From: Rhodoferax sp. | Lineage (GTDB): Bacteria > Pseudomonadota > Gammaproteobacteria > Burkholderiales > Burkholderiaceae_C | DNA: 64,000 bases | Reading direction: 5' to 3' | NCBI GenBank assembly: GCA_008015235.1 | Contig: SSFF01000001.1 | Location: forward strand, 124,001 to 188,000 | In this document: positions 18,873 through 27,990 of the stretch, in pieces | How the letters are laid out: each line of letters starts with the position of its first letter | Numbering within the stretch: the first letter of the stretch is position 1 | Translations under genes and position numbers: made by a program | Notes under the pieces: generated by a model | Told to the model about the DNA's origin: nothing | What the model saw: the letters and a program-made list of their open reading frames with translations, nothing else | Database searches by the model: none

Positions 18873-19214
18873 TCAGGTGCAGGACGCCTCAGCCTGGTCG
18901 ACCAACCTGCGCAGGTCGGCCAATGCCCCATCCAACGACAAGCTGTAAAAATTCTCGCGGGACACCCGCTCCAAAGTGATCAGATTGGCCTGCATCAGCA
19001 CCTTGAGGTGGTGCGAGATGGCGGGACGCGAGAGCGGCATGCGCTCGGCAATCTGGTTCACATTGAGGCGTTCGTCCTGCGCCAGCAACATCACAATGTC
19101 CTGGCGGAACTTGTCCCCCAGGGCATTGAACACAGGCATACAGGCCCGAAAGCTCACCAGTACATCTTCCAGAGTGATAGCGCCGGAGGGAGAATTCGGG
19201 TTCGTAGAGTCCAT
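18873..19214 (-). CDS. ArsR-family winged-helix repressor
   Basis: 113 residues with the ArsR fold: FNALGDKFRQDIVMLLAQ, then the helix-turn-helix NQIAERMPLSRPAISHHLKVLMQANLI. It lacks the ELCVCDL metal-binding segment of arsenic sensors, so it probably responds to another signal. It precedes the SDR gene in the same direction, and a perfect palindrome overlaps its own start region. Confidence 0.87.
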   Translation of the reverse strand: MDSTNPNSPSGAITLEDVLVSFRACMPVFNALGDKFRQDIVMLLAQDERLNVNQIAERMPLSRPAISHHLKVLMQANLITLERVSRENFYSLSLDGALADLRRLVDQAEASCT

Positions 19215-19216
19215 GT

Positions 19217-19232
19217 GTTTAAATGTTTAAAC
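19217..19232. promoter_or_regulatory. palindromic candidate operator of the ArsR gene
   Basis: GTTTAAA-TG-TTTAAAC, a perfect inverted repeat two bases upstream of the ATG where a ribosome site would be; no Shine-Dalgarno is seen. ArsR proteins commonly bind such dyads to repress themselves. Confidence 0.5.
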
Positions 19233-19312
19233 GAATTGTATTTTCACGACTTGGCGATGGCAAGAGAAAGGCGAGTACCCGACTGAGCGCTGTGGTTAAT
19301 CGGTAGCCAAAC

Positions 19313-20239
19313 TCATTTACGCATCAGGGTGCTCTTGCCAAACAGGCTCTCGATGAGGTCGACCGCTACTTCGGCTGTGCGGTTCTGGATGTCCAGCGCG
19401 GGGTTGAGTTCCACCACGTCCAGACTGCCGAGGCGGCCCGTGTCGGCAATCATCTCCATGCACAGCTGGGCCTCGCGGTAGGTCGGGCCACCGCGCACCG
19501 TGGTGCCCACACCGGGGGCAATGTCGGGGTCGAGGAAGTCCACGTCGAAACTCACGTGCAGGTGGGTGTTGGCGTCCATCAAGGCCAGGGCCAGTTCCAT
19601 GGCGCTGCGCATGCCCATCTCGTCGATGTAGCGCATGTCGAACACCTCGATGTTCTGCTCATGCACAAAGCGCTTCTCACCCTGGTCCACACTGCGGATG
19701 CCGATCTGGCGCACCCACTTGGGTGAAATGGCCGGTACCTGGCCGCCGATCTCGATGAGTTCTTGCGGGCCGAAGCCGCACAGGCAGGCCACGGGCATGC
19801 CGTGGATGTTGCCGCTGGGCGTCAGGGCACTGGTGTTGAAGTCGGCATGGGCATCAAGCCAGAGCACGCGCAGCTTCTTGCCGGTGTCGCGGCAGTGGCG
19901 GGCAACGGCCGAAATGGAACCGATCCCCAGGCAGTGGTCGCCACCCAGGACGATGGGCATGCGACCCAGGCCGAGTTCGGCGTACACAGCCTCGTGCAGG
20001 CTGCGGTTCCACTGCACCACTTCGTCGAGGTGGCGGTAACCATCCACCGGGGGCAGCCAGGGGTTGGGCGGGCCACTGAGGTTGCCGCGGTCGGCCACAT
20101 CCAGACCGTGGCTGGCCAGGACCGAAGCAATGTTGGCCACGCGCAGGGCTTCGGGGCCCATGCTGGCGCCGCGGGCGCCGGCCCCAATGTCGGTGGGGAC
20201 GCCAATGAGGCTGACAGCGGAATACTGTGAGGTGGTCAT
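19313..20239 (-). CDS. rocF: arginase
   Basis: 308-residue ureohydrolase with the binuclear Mn site motifs GGDHCLGIGS, DAHADFNT and SFDVDFLDPDIAPGVGT. It would hydrolyse arginine to ornithine and urea; the urea can feed the urease encoded at 28-33 kb. Agmatinase or formiminoglutamase are alternatives from the same superfamily, but the start LIGVPTDIGAGARG and length favour arginase. ATGA overlap with the asparaginase gene shows coupling. Confidence 0.85.
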   Translation of the reverse strand: MTTSQYSAVSLIGVPTDIGAGARGASMGPEALRVANIASVLASHGLDVADRGNLSGPPNPWLPPVDGYRHLDEVVQWNRSLHEAVYAELGLGRMPIVLGGDHCLGIGSISAVARHCRDTGKKLRVLWLDAHADFNTSALTPSGNIHGMPVACLCGFGPQELIEIGGQVPAISPKWVRQIGIRSVDQGEKRFVHEQNIEVFDMRYIDEMGMRSAMELALALMDANTHLHVSFDVDFLDPDIAPGVGTTVRGGPTYREAQLCMEMIADTGRLGSLDVVELNPALDIQNRTAEVAVDLIESLFGKSTLMRK

Positions 20240-21246
20240 GCAGCGATCAGTTGGAAAACAGGTTTGCGTTCCCCGACGGTAAGACCGCGGGCGTTGGTGA
20301 TGCTGCGCTGGCGCCAGGGCTCCAGCTCGGCACGCTGGGCGTCGTCGAGCCAGCCGAGCTGCTCCAGCACCTCGATGGTTGCGGCATACAGGGGAGGCCG
20401 CGCGCCGTCCTGCACCTTGATGGCAAAGGCCACGCCACGTGACTTGCTGGCGACGCACTGCACACCGTCCGCACCGATCTTGCTGATCCAGTCGCCGCGG
20501 CCGGCCCGCACCAGCGCCAGGTCGTTGCGCCCGGTACCACTCACCAGCTCGGGGTGCTCGGTCATGGCCTGGGACAGCTGGGCAAATACACCGCCGAACT
20601 CGGCGTCCTGCGCACCACTGGCGAGACGGGCAAAGGCATAGGCCAGTTTGGACAGGGGCATGGCAAAGTTGGGTGCAGAGCAACCGTCAATGCCCATGGG
20701 CATGTCCTGCGGGTCCATGTGCACGACGCGGGCCACGGCCTCGCGGATGGCGACTTGCAGCGGGTGATCGGGCGCGTTGTAGTCGTCCAGCGGCAGACCG
20801 TGCAGCACACAGTAGGCCACGAAGCCCGCGTGCTTGCCACTGCAGTTGTTCTGCGCCGCGGTGAACGTGGCACCCTCCGGCGCTCCCCTGTCAAAAAAAG
20901 TGAAACCCAACGGCACATGGCAGCCACAGCGCAGCGCCTGGACGCCACTGCCTGCCTTGTCCAGCATGGACTGTGCGGCCCGCACGTGCATGTCCTCGCC
21001 ATTGTGGCTGGCGCACAGCAGAGCCAGCTCGCGGCTGTCGAAGTTGAATTGGCGGTGGCCGTGGCTCAGCAGCAGCGGCAGTGCCTGAAAGGGCTTGAGC
21101 GTGGAACGGGTGAAGACCACGTGCTGCGGGTTGCCCCAGCTGGCCAGCAGGTGCTCGCGCGTGTTGACCACCGCCACAGCGCCCAGGTGCAGGTTCTCGC
21201 GCAGCGTTCCGCGCGTGGTTTCGATCAGGGGTGAAAACTGGTGCAT
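20236..21246 (-). CDS. asparaginase (type II-like, AnsA/thermolabile family)
   Basis: 336 residues of the rhizobial-type asparaginase II family: RSTLKPFQALPLL near the start, LCASHNGE, NNCSGKHAG and GIDGCSAPNFAMPL. This family is unrelated to E. coli AnsB. It hydrolyses asparagine to aspartate and ammonium. Upstream partner of the arginase gene; the pair would release nitrogen from amino acids. Confidence 0.85.
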   Translation of the reverse strand: MHQFSPLIETTRGTLRENLHLGAVAVVNTREHLLASWGNPQHVVFTRSTLKPFQALPLLLSHGHRQFNFDSRELALLCASHNGEDMHVRAAQSMLDKAGSGVQALRCGCHVPLGFTFFDRGAPEGATFTAAQNNCSGKHAGFVAYCVLHGLPLDDYNAPDHPLQVAIREAVARVVHMDPQDMPMGIDGCSAPNFAMPLSKLAYAFARLASGAQDAEFGGVFAQLSQAMTEHPELVSGTGRNDLALVRAGRGDWISKIGADGVQCVASKSRGVAFAIKVQDGARPPLYAATIEVLEQLGWLDDAQRAELEPWRQRSITNARGLTVGERKPVFQLIAA

Positions 21247-21386
21247 GGCTCGGAACGTGTGAAGTGGAACGCCAGGGCGCAGGAAAGTTCAGGCAGCATT
21301 ATGGAACTTACGCACCCGCTGCAATGGTTGTCACGCAAATGACTGGTGCGCTTTCGCTGGGCCAGGGCGGACCGCACAATGCGTCC

Positions 21387-23195
21387 ATGCATGCCATTCA
21401 CGCCCCCCTGCACGCCCAAATTGTCCAATGGCTCGTAGAGCCCGGCCAGCCCGTAGCCCCCGGCGATGTGCTGTTGATCCTGGAAGCCATGAAGATGGAG
21501 CATGAAGTTCGCGCCGAGGCCGCAGGGGTGCTGGGCCCCCATTTCTTCGTTGCTGGCGAAAGTGTGGAAGAAGGTGTTTTGCTATCAAATATAGAGCGAC
21601 TTGCCCAATCTGCACGCGGGCTGGAGGCCAAAAACACCCTTGAAACAGAGGCGAGCGCACAGAATCAGGAGCGTGCCGATCTGGCCCGGCTGCAGCAGCG
21701 CTTGGCGTTCACGCTGGATGCTGCCCGCCCCGATGCCGTGGCCAAGCGCCACGCCCAGGGCCAGCGCACGGCGCGCGAGAACATTGCGGCGCTGGTGGAC
21801 CCCGGCAGCTTTGTGGAGTACGGCGCCCTGGCCGTGGCGGCCCAACGCAGCCGCCGCAGCGAGGCGGACCTCATTGCCAACACCCCGGCCGACGGCATGG
21901 TGTGCGGCATCGGCACCGTGCATGGGAAGCGCACCGTGGTCATGGCCTACGACGCGACGGTGCTGGCCGGTACCCAGGGCATGCGCAACCACCAGAAGAC
22001 CGACCGCATGCTGGGCTTGGCCCTGCAGCACTGCCTGCCCGTGGTGCTGCTGGCCGAAGGCGGCGGTGGCCGCCCCGGCGATGTGGACATGCCCATCGTG
22101 GCCGGGCTGCACGTCACCACCTTTGCCAGCTTTGCGCGCCTCAATGGCCGCGTGCCGGTGGTGGGCATGGCCGCGGGGCGCTGCTTTGCCGGAAATGCCG
22201 CGCTACTCGGCTGCTGCGATGTGGTCATCGCCACCAAGAACAGCAACATCGGCATGGGCGGGCCGGCCATGGTCGAGGGCGGGGGGCTGGGCACGTATCG
22301 GCCCGAAGACATTGGCCCGGCGCGGGTGCAGCACGCCAACGGCGTGATCGACGTGCTGGTGGACGATGAAGTGCAGGCGGTGGCCATGGCACGCCGGTAC
22401 CTTGCGTATTTCCAGGGCACGCAAAGTGGCTGGCAGGCGCCGGACGCAGCCGCCTTGCGCGCTGTGGTGCCGGAGAACCGGCTGCGCGTGTACGACACCC
22501 GCCAGGCGGTGGAGGGCGTGGCCGACGTGGACTCGGTGCTGTACCTGCGCAGCGGCTTCGGCGTGGGCATCCACACCGCGCTGGTGCGCATCGAAGGCCG
22601 ACCCGTGGGCGTGCTCGCCAACAACCCCGCGCACCTGGGCGGCGCCATCGACGCCGATGCCGCCGACAAGGCCGCACGCTTCCTGCAGCTGTGCAACGCC
22701 CATGGCTTGCCGCTGCTGAGTTTTGTCGATACTCCCGGGTTCATGGTGGGCCCGGCCACGGAAGCAACGGCGCAGGTGCGCCATGTGAGCCGCATGTTCA
22801 TCGCTGCGGCCCACCTGCGCGTGCCCTTCGTGAGCGTGGTGCTGCGCAAGGGCTACGGCCTGGGCGCCATGGCCATGACGGCCGGTGGCTTCCACGCCCC
22901 GCTGGCCACAGCCGCCTGGCCCAGCGCCGAGTTCGGTGCCATGGGGCTGGAAGGTGCCGTGCGTCTGGGCTACCGCAAGGAGCTGGAAGCGCTGCCCGAG
23001 GGGGCGCAGCGCCAGGCCCGCTTCGACCAGCTGCTGGCCCAGCATGTGGAAGCCGGCAGCGCCCTCAACATGGCCACCACCTTGGAGATCGATACCGTGA
23101 TTGACCCGGCCGACACCCGCAGCTGGCTGGCCGCTACGCTGGCAGCGGGGCAGGTGGCCGAGTTCGATGGTTTCGGGGCGATTGACACCTGGTAG
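21387..23195 (+). CDS. biotinyl domain fused to acyl-CoA carboxyltransferase
   Basis: 602 residues. Residues 1-70 form a biotinyl (BCCP) domain with the biotinylation motif EAMKMEHE; after a linker, residues ~100-600 are a two-part carboxyltransferase of the AccD/PccB type (TVHGKRTVVMAYDATVLAGTQG, GGGGRPGDVD, VDTPGFMVGP). It would transfer carboxyl from biotin to an acyl-CoA. No biotin carboxylase gene is nearby. The linker region is encoded by a dispersed repeat copy. Start ATG 21387 matches the natural start of a biotinyl domain; upstream in-frame starts exist. Confidence 0.8.
   Translation: MHAIHAPLHAQIVQWLVEPGQPVAPGDVLLILEAMKMEHEVRAEAAGVLGPHFFVAGESVEEGVLLSNIERLAQSARGLEAKNTLETEASAQNQERADLARLQQRLAFTLDAARPDAVAKRHAQGQRTARENIAALVDPGSFVEYGALAVAAQRSRRSEADLIANTPADGMVCGIGTVHGKRTVVMAYDATVLAGTQGMRNHQKTDRMLGLALQHCLPVVLLAEGGGGRPGDVDMPIVAGLHVTTFASFARLNGRVPVVGMAAGRCFAGNAALLGCCDVVIATKNSNIGMGGPAMVEGGGLGTYRPEDIGPARVQHANGVIDVLVDDEVQAVAMARRYLAYFQGTQSGWQAPDAAALRAVVPENRLRVYDTRQAVEGVADVDSVLYLRSGFGVGIHTALVRIEGRPVGVLANNPAHLGGAIDADAADKAARFLQLCNAHGLPLLSFVDTPGFMVGPATEATAQVRHVSRMFIAAAHLRVPFVSVVLRKGYGLGAMAMTAGGFHAPLATAAWPSAEFGAMGLEGAVRLGYRKELEALPEGAQRQARFDQLLAQHVEAGSALNMATTLEIDTVIDPADTRSWLAATLAAGQVAEFDGFGAIDTW
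21581..21629 (+). repeat. dispersed repeat, copy 4, linker of the biotinyl-carboxyltransferase gene
   Basis: Starts GCTATCAAATATAGAGC, core CTTGCCCAATCTG, ends CACGCGGGCTGGAGGCC. It is translated in frame (SNIERLAQSARGLEAK), forming the tether between the biotinyl and carboxyltransferase domains. Confidence 0.75.
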
Positions 23196-23204
23196 CCGCG
23201 CGGA

Positions 23205-24002
23205 CTACCGGTCAACCATGACCGGACGGTTCTTCCAGGTCTGGAAGCTCTTGCGGATGATGTCGTCAATGACCCCGGCTTTCTTCAATGCGGCCAGGCG
23301 GGCGTCAATGAGTTCCAGCTTGTCACGGCAATTGCCTTCTTTGGCCAGCGCGAGGTAGTTGGGTGTATCCACCAGGTGCGGCTGGCGGGCCGTGAAGCGC
23401 GCCTCATCGCCCCGCATCAGCAGGATGGCCATGCCGGTGTAGTAGCCGGTGATGAAGTAGTCGATGCGACCCAGTGCCAACTTGTCGAAGTTGTTTTCCG
23501 GGCTGTTGGCTTCTTCGATGGCAAGCTTTTCTTCGATGTAGCTGTCCAGGTTTCCGGCGAACTTGTTGCCCCGCGTAATGCCGCCGCGCTTGCCCTCCAG
23601 GTCCGACCATTCACGGAAAGGGAAGGCATTGCTGGCTGTCGTAAAAACCGATACCGGGTTCGACAGCGCCGGTGTCTGGGGGTAGAGCAAGAAAGCATCC
23701 CGCTCGGGTGTTTGCTTCAGGGTGGCCACCATGTCGATGTCGCCATGCCGGGCCAGCAAAAGCACCCGGGGAAACGGCCCCACGAAACGGATTTCGTAGG
23801 GGATCTTGAGGTCGTCCAGCACACGCTTGGCGATCTCGATGCTGGCGCCCTGCAAGGTCTGCCCGTCGTACCAGTGCAGCGGCGGATAGGCCGGGTCGGC
23901 GGTCACCACCAGGCGCTGGCACGCGGCGTGGGCAACCAGCGGCCCACCCCAGGTCAGGAGTACTGCCAGCAGGACGGACAGCCAATTGCGCAGCTTTTGC
24001 AT
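23205..24002 (-). CDS. periplasmic solute-binding protein, amino-acid-type (SBP_bac_3)
   Basis: 265 residues with a signal peptide (about residues 1-27, ending AHAACQ). The body (LVVTADPAYPPLHWYDGQTLQGASIEIAKRVL) matches family 3 solute-binding proteins. No permease or ATPase is adjacent, so it may work with a distant importer or act as a sensor-binding protein. Its stop is 9 bases from the stop of the convergent carboxyltransferase gene. Confidence 0.8.
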   Translation of the reverse strand: MQKLRNWLSVLLAVLLTWGGPLVAHAACQRLVVTADPAYPPLHWYDGQTLQGASIEIAKRVLDDLKIPYEIRFVGPFPRVLLLARHGDIDMVATLKQTPERDAFLLYPQTPALSNPVSVFTTASNAFPFREWSDLEGKRGGITRGNKFAGNLDSYIEEKLAIEEANSPENNFDKLALGRIDYFITGYYTGMAILLMRGDEARFTARQPHLVDTPNYLALAKEGNCRDKLELIDARLAALKKAGVIDDIIRKSFQTWKNRPVMVDR

Positions 24003-24177
24003 GGAATCGAAGGGTATGCACCAGGAGTGTGCGTAAACAGGGCCGAGCCTAGCGTGATTGGGCGACCGGGGCAAGTCGGTCCAAATGGGCCTAGCTGGCG
24101 GCCAAACACCGTGCATTTGCCAATTTACGGCGCTCCCCGGCTCCGTTACCATGCTCTTACCTTTCAGGAGTTTGCCC

Positions 24178-24597
24178 GTGAAACTGGCAGGTTTGGCATT
24201 TACTGTTGTGCTGACGCTCCCTGTGGCCGTATGGGCGCAACAGGCTGCACCGGCCGCGCGCCTGGCGCCTGACTCGCCCATGGCTGCCCAGGTGCGCAAT
24301 ACGCAGGACGCCGCCATCGTCCAGCGCTCCGATGCCCAGCGCAATGCCATTGAAAATGAAGTGAAAGACTACCTCGTGCCCCTGCGGGCATGGGACGGAA
24401 AGTCGCGCCCGCCCGTGGGCATTTCGCTGTTGGCCAACGGAACCGGCCCGGTCGACATGGTGTGGGACACCGCCACCCAAAGCATGGTGGCCCAGTGGCG
24501 CCATGTGCAAAAGACCGATGGCGGCCAGCGTCTGTACTACACCACCAGCGTCAGCGAGTCCGGCGCGCTGAACTTCAGCATTTCTTCCCGGTTCTGA
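24178..24597 (+). CDS. small secreted protein of unknown function
   Basis: 139 residues. GTG 24178 follows CAGGAG by 7 bases and gives a standard signal peptide (KLAGLAFTVVLTLPVAVWAQQ); the ATG 30 bases upstream lacks a ribosome site. The mature part is soluble, with VDMVWDTATQSMVAQWRHVQ. I do not recognise the family. Confidence 0.6.
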   Translation: MKLAGLAFTVVLTLPVAVWAQQAAPAARLAPDSPMAAQVRNTQDAAIVQRSDAQRNAIENEVKDYLVPLRAWDGKSRPPVGISLLANGTGPVDMVWDTATQSMVAQWRHVQKTDGGQRLYYTTSVSESGALNFSISSRF

Positions 24598-24609
24598 CAC
24601 CAGAACCGG
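24588..24609 (+). other. stem-loop over the stop codon of the small secreted protein gene
   Basis: CCGGTTCTG and CAGAACCGG form nine perfect pairs around the loop ACAC, spanning the TGA stop. No T-run follows, so this is a poor intrinsic terminator; it may protect mRNA ends or act only by chance. Confidence 0.4.
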
Positions 24610-24639
24610 CAACAGTCCGGCATCCCCAGGGAGATCTCC

Positions 24640-25290
24640 ATGGCACGCGTACGCGTTGAAGGTTTCACCATTTCACTCGACGGCTACGGTGCGGGCCCGA
24701 ACCAGAGTCTGAACCAGCCGCTGGGCGAGGGCGGCTCCGCGTTGCACCAGTGGCTGCTGCCCACCCGTACCTTCCAGCGCGCGCTGTTCGGCAAGGAAGA
24801 CGGCACCACCGGCGTTGACGACCGATTTGCTGCGCGTGGCTTCGACAACGTGGGGGCGTGGATTCTGGGGCGCAACATGTTCAGCCCCGACCGCGGCCCC
24901 TGGCCCCACCTGGACTGGAAAGGCTGGTGGGGCGACAACCCACCGTACCACGTGCCGGTCTTTGTGCTGACCCACCATGCGCGCAATGCCATCGAAATGC
25001 AGGGCGGCACGACATTCCACTTTGTCACGGGCGGCATCCATGAAGCCCTGCGCCGTGCGCGCGAAGCCGCGGGCGACCAGGATGTGCGCATTGGCGGTGG
25101 AGCGGACACCCTGCGGCAGTACCTGCGCGAAGGGCTCATCGATGAGCTGCACATTGCCATCGCGCCTGTCTTGCTGGGGCAGGGGGAGGCGCTGTTTGCC
25201 GGGCTGGACCTGCGTGCACTGGGGTATGTGTGCGTGGAAAGCGTGGCGTCGGAGAAGGCAACGCATCTGGTGCTGCGGCACCATGGGTGA
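24640..25290 (+). CDS. RibD C-terminal/dihydrofolate reductase-like protein
   Basis: 216 residues of the dihydrofolate-reductase-like fold shared with the RibD reductase domain: VRVEGFTISLDGYGAG near the start, FVLTHHARN, GGADTLRQYLREGLIDELHIAIAPVLLGQGEALF near the end. Members bind NADPH; substrates are mostly unknown. Not a housekeeping folA or ribD. Confidence 0.82.
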   Translation: MARVRVEGFTISLDGYGAGPNQSLNQPLGEGGSALHQWLLPTRTFQRALFGKEDGTTGVDDRFAARGFDNVGAWILGRNMFSPDRGPWPHLDWKGWWGDNPPYHVPVFVLTHHARNAIEMQGGTTFHFVTGGIHEALRRAREAAGDQDVRIGGGADTLRQYLREGLIDELHIAIAPVLLGQGEALFAGLDLRALGYVCVESVASEKATHLVLRHHG

Positions 25291-25457
25291 AGGCATCGCA
25301 AGCTTGGGAGCGCTGAATCTGCATAAGCAGTCGCGCCGCGGCCGTTCGGCCTTGCGAAGACCGGCACCAGGAGGACATCGTCGACGTGGCAGCTCCCGAA
25401 GGTGATTCTGAATTCTGTTCAATGCCAAAACGCAGGCACTGCGACTAAGATGGCCCC

Positions 25458-26633
25458 ATGAACGCCAACGACAAAGCCTCCACATTACCTTTCGAGGTGC
25501 ATGGCATCTGGGCCCCCGGAGTCGTGCTCATGCGCAATCTGAGTTTCAGAGCCAAAGCATTCGTGATTGCCACGATGTTCTATCTGCCGGTCATCGTGCT
25601 GTTGGCCTGGTTGCAGATTTCGTCCGGCGCCGAAGGTCTCGGACAGGACCTCCGATTCCAGTTGACGGCCTTTCTGGGTGCTGTTTTGGTAGTTTCCGCA
25701 TACTTCTTTGTCGCCTTCTACAAGTCCAATAGCGGGGGCATGCAAAGGGTCAGTCAGCACCTTTCCGAACTCGCAACCGGCAACATCCGCAATCGCCCAC
25801 CGAAGCCGTGGGGTAGCGATGAGCCGGCCGTTCTGATGGAAAGTCTTTGGAAGGTCTACGAGTCGATGGATGACCTCATCCGGAGCCTGCGCCATTCCGC
25901 CAGAGAACTCAACTACACCAGCGCGGAGGTCGCGCGCGTGAGCGCTGACCTCGCACTGCGGACGGAGTCTTCCGCATCCAACCTAGGCCATCAGGCCACG
26001 TCGGTCGCAAGCATCAATACCCAAACCAAGCAGTCTGCCCAGCGCACCCAGGAAGCGGCGATCATGGCCCAGGGGAATGCGGAAGTCGCCAGCGAAGGGG
26101 GGCAGATCATTTCCAATGCCGTAGAGACCATGCGGGAGATTGCCGCATCCTCCGCCAAGATCAGCGACATCATCGGAGTCGTCGATGGGATTGCCTTCCA
26201 GACCAACATCCTGGCCCTGAATGCGGCCGTAGAGGCCGCCCGGGCTGGCGAGAGTGGCCGCGGCTTTGCGGTGGTTGCGACGGAAGTGCGGGCCTTGGCA
26301 GGACGCAGCTCCAAGGCCGCACAGGAAATCAAGGCACTCATCCAGGAAAGCGTGGAAAAGATTTCAGTGGGGACTTCGGTGGTGGATGGTGCGGGACGCA
26401 ACATCACTGAGATCGTCGCCAATGCGAAGCAGATCAACCTGTACCTCGAAGAGATTGCACTTTCCACCCGCACGCAGGCCGCGGAGGTCGACGAGGTGGT
26501 GAACTCGATCATTGCGCTGGACTCCCATATCCAGGAGAACGCGAAGATGGTCAAGGAAACCACGGAGTCCGCCGACTCGTTGAGCAATCAGGCGCAACGC
26601 CTGATCGAGAAAATCTCGAGTTACCAGGTGTAG
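25458..26633 (+). CDS. chemoreceptor with membrane anchor but no periplasmic sensor domain
   Basis: 391 residues. Two membrane segments (about residues 34-55 and 68-90) are separated by only a dozen residues, so there is no external ligand domain. A linker follows, then a signalling hairpin with the tip [20 protein letters not shown] and CheB/CheR-type flanks. HAMP is not clear. It may sense a membrane or cytoplasmic signal. Start could be the later MRNLSF. Confidence 0.85.
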   Translation: MNANDKASTLPFEVHGIWAPGVVLMRNLSFRAKAFVIATMFYLPVIVLLAWLQISSGAEGLGQDLRFQLTAFLGAVLVVSAYFFVAFYKSNSGGMQRVSQHLSELATGNIRNRPPKPWGSDEPAVLMESLWKVYESMDDLIRSLRHSARELNYTSAEVARVSADLALRTESSASNLGHQATSVASINTQTKQSAQRTQEAAIMAQGNAEVASEGGQIISNAVETMREIAASSAKISDIIGVVDGIAFQTNILALNAAVEAARAGESGRGFAVVATEVRALAGRSSKAAQEIKALIQESVEKISVGTSVVDGAGRNITEIVANAKQINLYLEEIALSTRTQAAEVDEVVNSIIALDSHIQENAKMVKETTESADSLSNQAQRLIEKISSYQV

Positions 26634-26703
26634 CGGCACGGCGACCTGTCGGCTCGCCCACGCACGGCCTGCGCCTGCGATACTGCCTCTGGAGACGCGT
26701 GTT

Positions 26704-27195
26704 CTACGCAGTGCTGGCTTGCGAGCGTGTGGCTTCCAGTCGCGACACAAATTCCTGCCGCAGTTGCTTGCGCACTTGGGCCGCGGCATGGCGGCGCAGC
26801 TCATCCGGCGTGGCGGGTTGCAAAGGCGGCACGGCCACGGGCCGGCGTTCGTTGTCCACCGCCACCATGGTGAAGAAGCAGGAGTTGGCGTGGCGCACCA
26901 CCTGGGTCTGGATGTTCTCGGCAATCACCTTGACGCCGATCTCCAGCGATGAGGTGCCGGTGTAGTTGACGGCGGCCAGAAAGGTCACCAGTTCGCCGAC
27001 ATGGATGGGCTGGAGAAACATGACCTGGTCCACCGACAGCGTGACTACGTAGCAGCGTGCGTAGCGGCTGGCACATGCATAGGCCACCTGGTCCAGCAGC
27101 TTGAGGATGGCTCCACCGTGGACGTTGCCGGAGAAATTGGCCATGTCGGGCGTCATGAGCACGGTCATGGTCAGTTGGTGGGCAGGCAGGTTCAT
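26704..27195 (-). CDS. acyl-CoA thioesterase (hotdog fold)
   Basis: 163 residues of the YciA/BACH thioesterase family: TPDMANFSGNVHGGAILKLLDQVAY carries the Asn and His-Gly-Gly active region, followed by VTLSVDQVMFLQPIHVGELV. Hydrolyses acyl-CoA thioesters in the cytoplasm. Single gene, not obviously linked to the urease operon that follows on the same strand. Confidence 0.85.
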   Translation of the reverse strand: MNLPAHQLTMTVLMTPDMANFSGNVHGGAILKLLDQVAYACASRYARCYVVTLSVDQVMFLQPIHVGELVTFLAAVNYTGTSSLEIGVKVIAENIQTQVVRHANSCFFTMVAVDNERRPVAVPPLQPATPDELRRHAAAQVRKQLRQEFVSRLEATRSQASTA

Positions 27196-27280
27196 CGCGG
27201 GTTCCTGTGGTGGGCAAGGGCAGGCAGTCTAGCCGGGTTGCAGGCAACCGGTACCAGCAGGGGGCTGGGCACGCCTGCCA

Positions 27281-27940
27281 CTATGCCGCCTTCAGCATGC
27301 CCCGCTTTTCGATAAAACCAATCACTTCCTGCAACCCGGCCTGGGTTTTCAGGTTGGTCATCACAAAGGGCTTCTTGCCGTCGGCAGGCCCGCGCATGCG
27401 TTCGGTGTCTGCGCGCATGATGTCCAGATCGGCCCCCACGTGCGGGGCCAGGTCGGTCTTGTTGATGACGAACAGGTCGCTCTTGGTGATGCCGGGGCCG
27501 CCCTTGCGCGGAATCTTCTCGCCCGCGGCCACGTCGATCACGTAGATCGTCAGGTCCGAGAGCTCGGGGCTGAAGGTGGCGGCGAGGTTGTCGCCGCCGC
27601 TTTCCACGAACACGATGTCGGCGTTGGGGAATTCGCCCAGCATGCGGTCGATGGCCTCCAGGTTGATGGAGCAGTCCTCGCGGATGGCGGTGTGCGGGCA
27701 GCCGCCAGTCTCCACGCCCAGGATGCGCTCGGGCGGCAGCGCGCCGCTCACGGTGAGCAGGCGCTGGTCTTCCTTGGTGTAGATGTCGTTGGTGATGGCC
27801 ACCAGGTCGTACTGTTCACGCATCGCCTTGCACAGCATCTCCAGCAGGGTGGTTTTGCCGGAGCCCACGGGGCCGCCAATGCCCACGCGCAGGGGCGGCA
27901 AGTGTTTGGTGCGGTGCGGGATATGATGCAGTGCAGTCAT
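27281..27940 (-). CDS. ureG: urease accessory GTPase UreG
   Basis: 219-residue SIMIBI GTPase that drives nickel insertion into urease with UreE, UreF and UreD. P-loop [13 protein letters not shown], nickel-binding [17 protein letters not shown] (Cys-Pro-His), and NKTDLAP guanine motif are present. Start MTALHHIPH at 27940 is preferred; the longer frame reads through the repeat copy in the gap to ureF. Last gene of the ureEFG set. Confidence 0.96.
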   Translation of the reverse strand: MTALHHIPHRTKHLPPLRVGIGGPVGSGKTTLLEMLCKAMREQYDLVAITNDIYTKEDQRLLTVSGALPPERILGVETGGCPHTAIREDCSINLEAIDRMLGEFPNADIVFVESGGDNLAATFSPELSDLTIYVIDVAAGEKIPRKGGPGITKSDLFVINKTDLAPHVGADLDIMRADTERMRGPADGKKPFVMTNLKTQAGLQEVIGFIEKRGMLKAA

Positions 27941-27946
27941 GGTTTT

Positions 27947-27990
27947 GCTATGAAAAATGTAGCTAATTGCGCAATATGTATGCGGGCTAG
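27947..27990 (+). repeat. dispersed repeat, copy 5, between ureF and ureG
   Basis: Starts GCTATGAAAAATGTAGC, core TAATTGCGCAATATG, ends TATGCGGGCTAG. Its last bases supply the ureF stop codon (TAG on the minus strand), so the repeat lies exactly at the ureF-ureG border. Confidence 0.75.
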
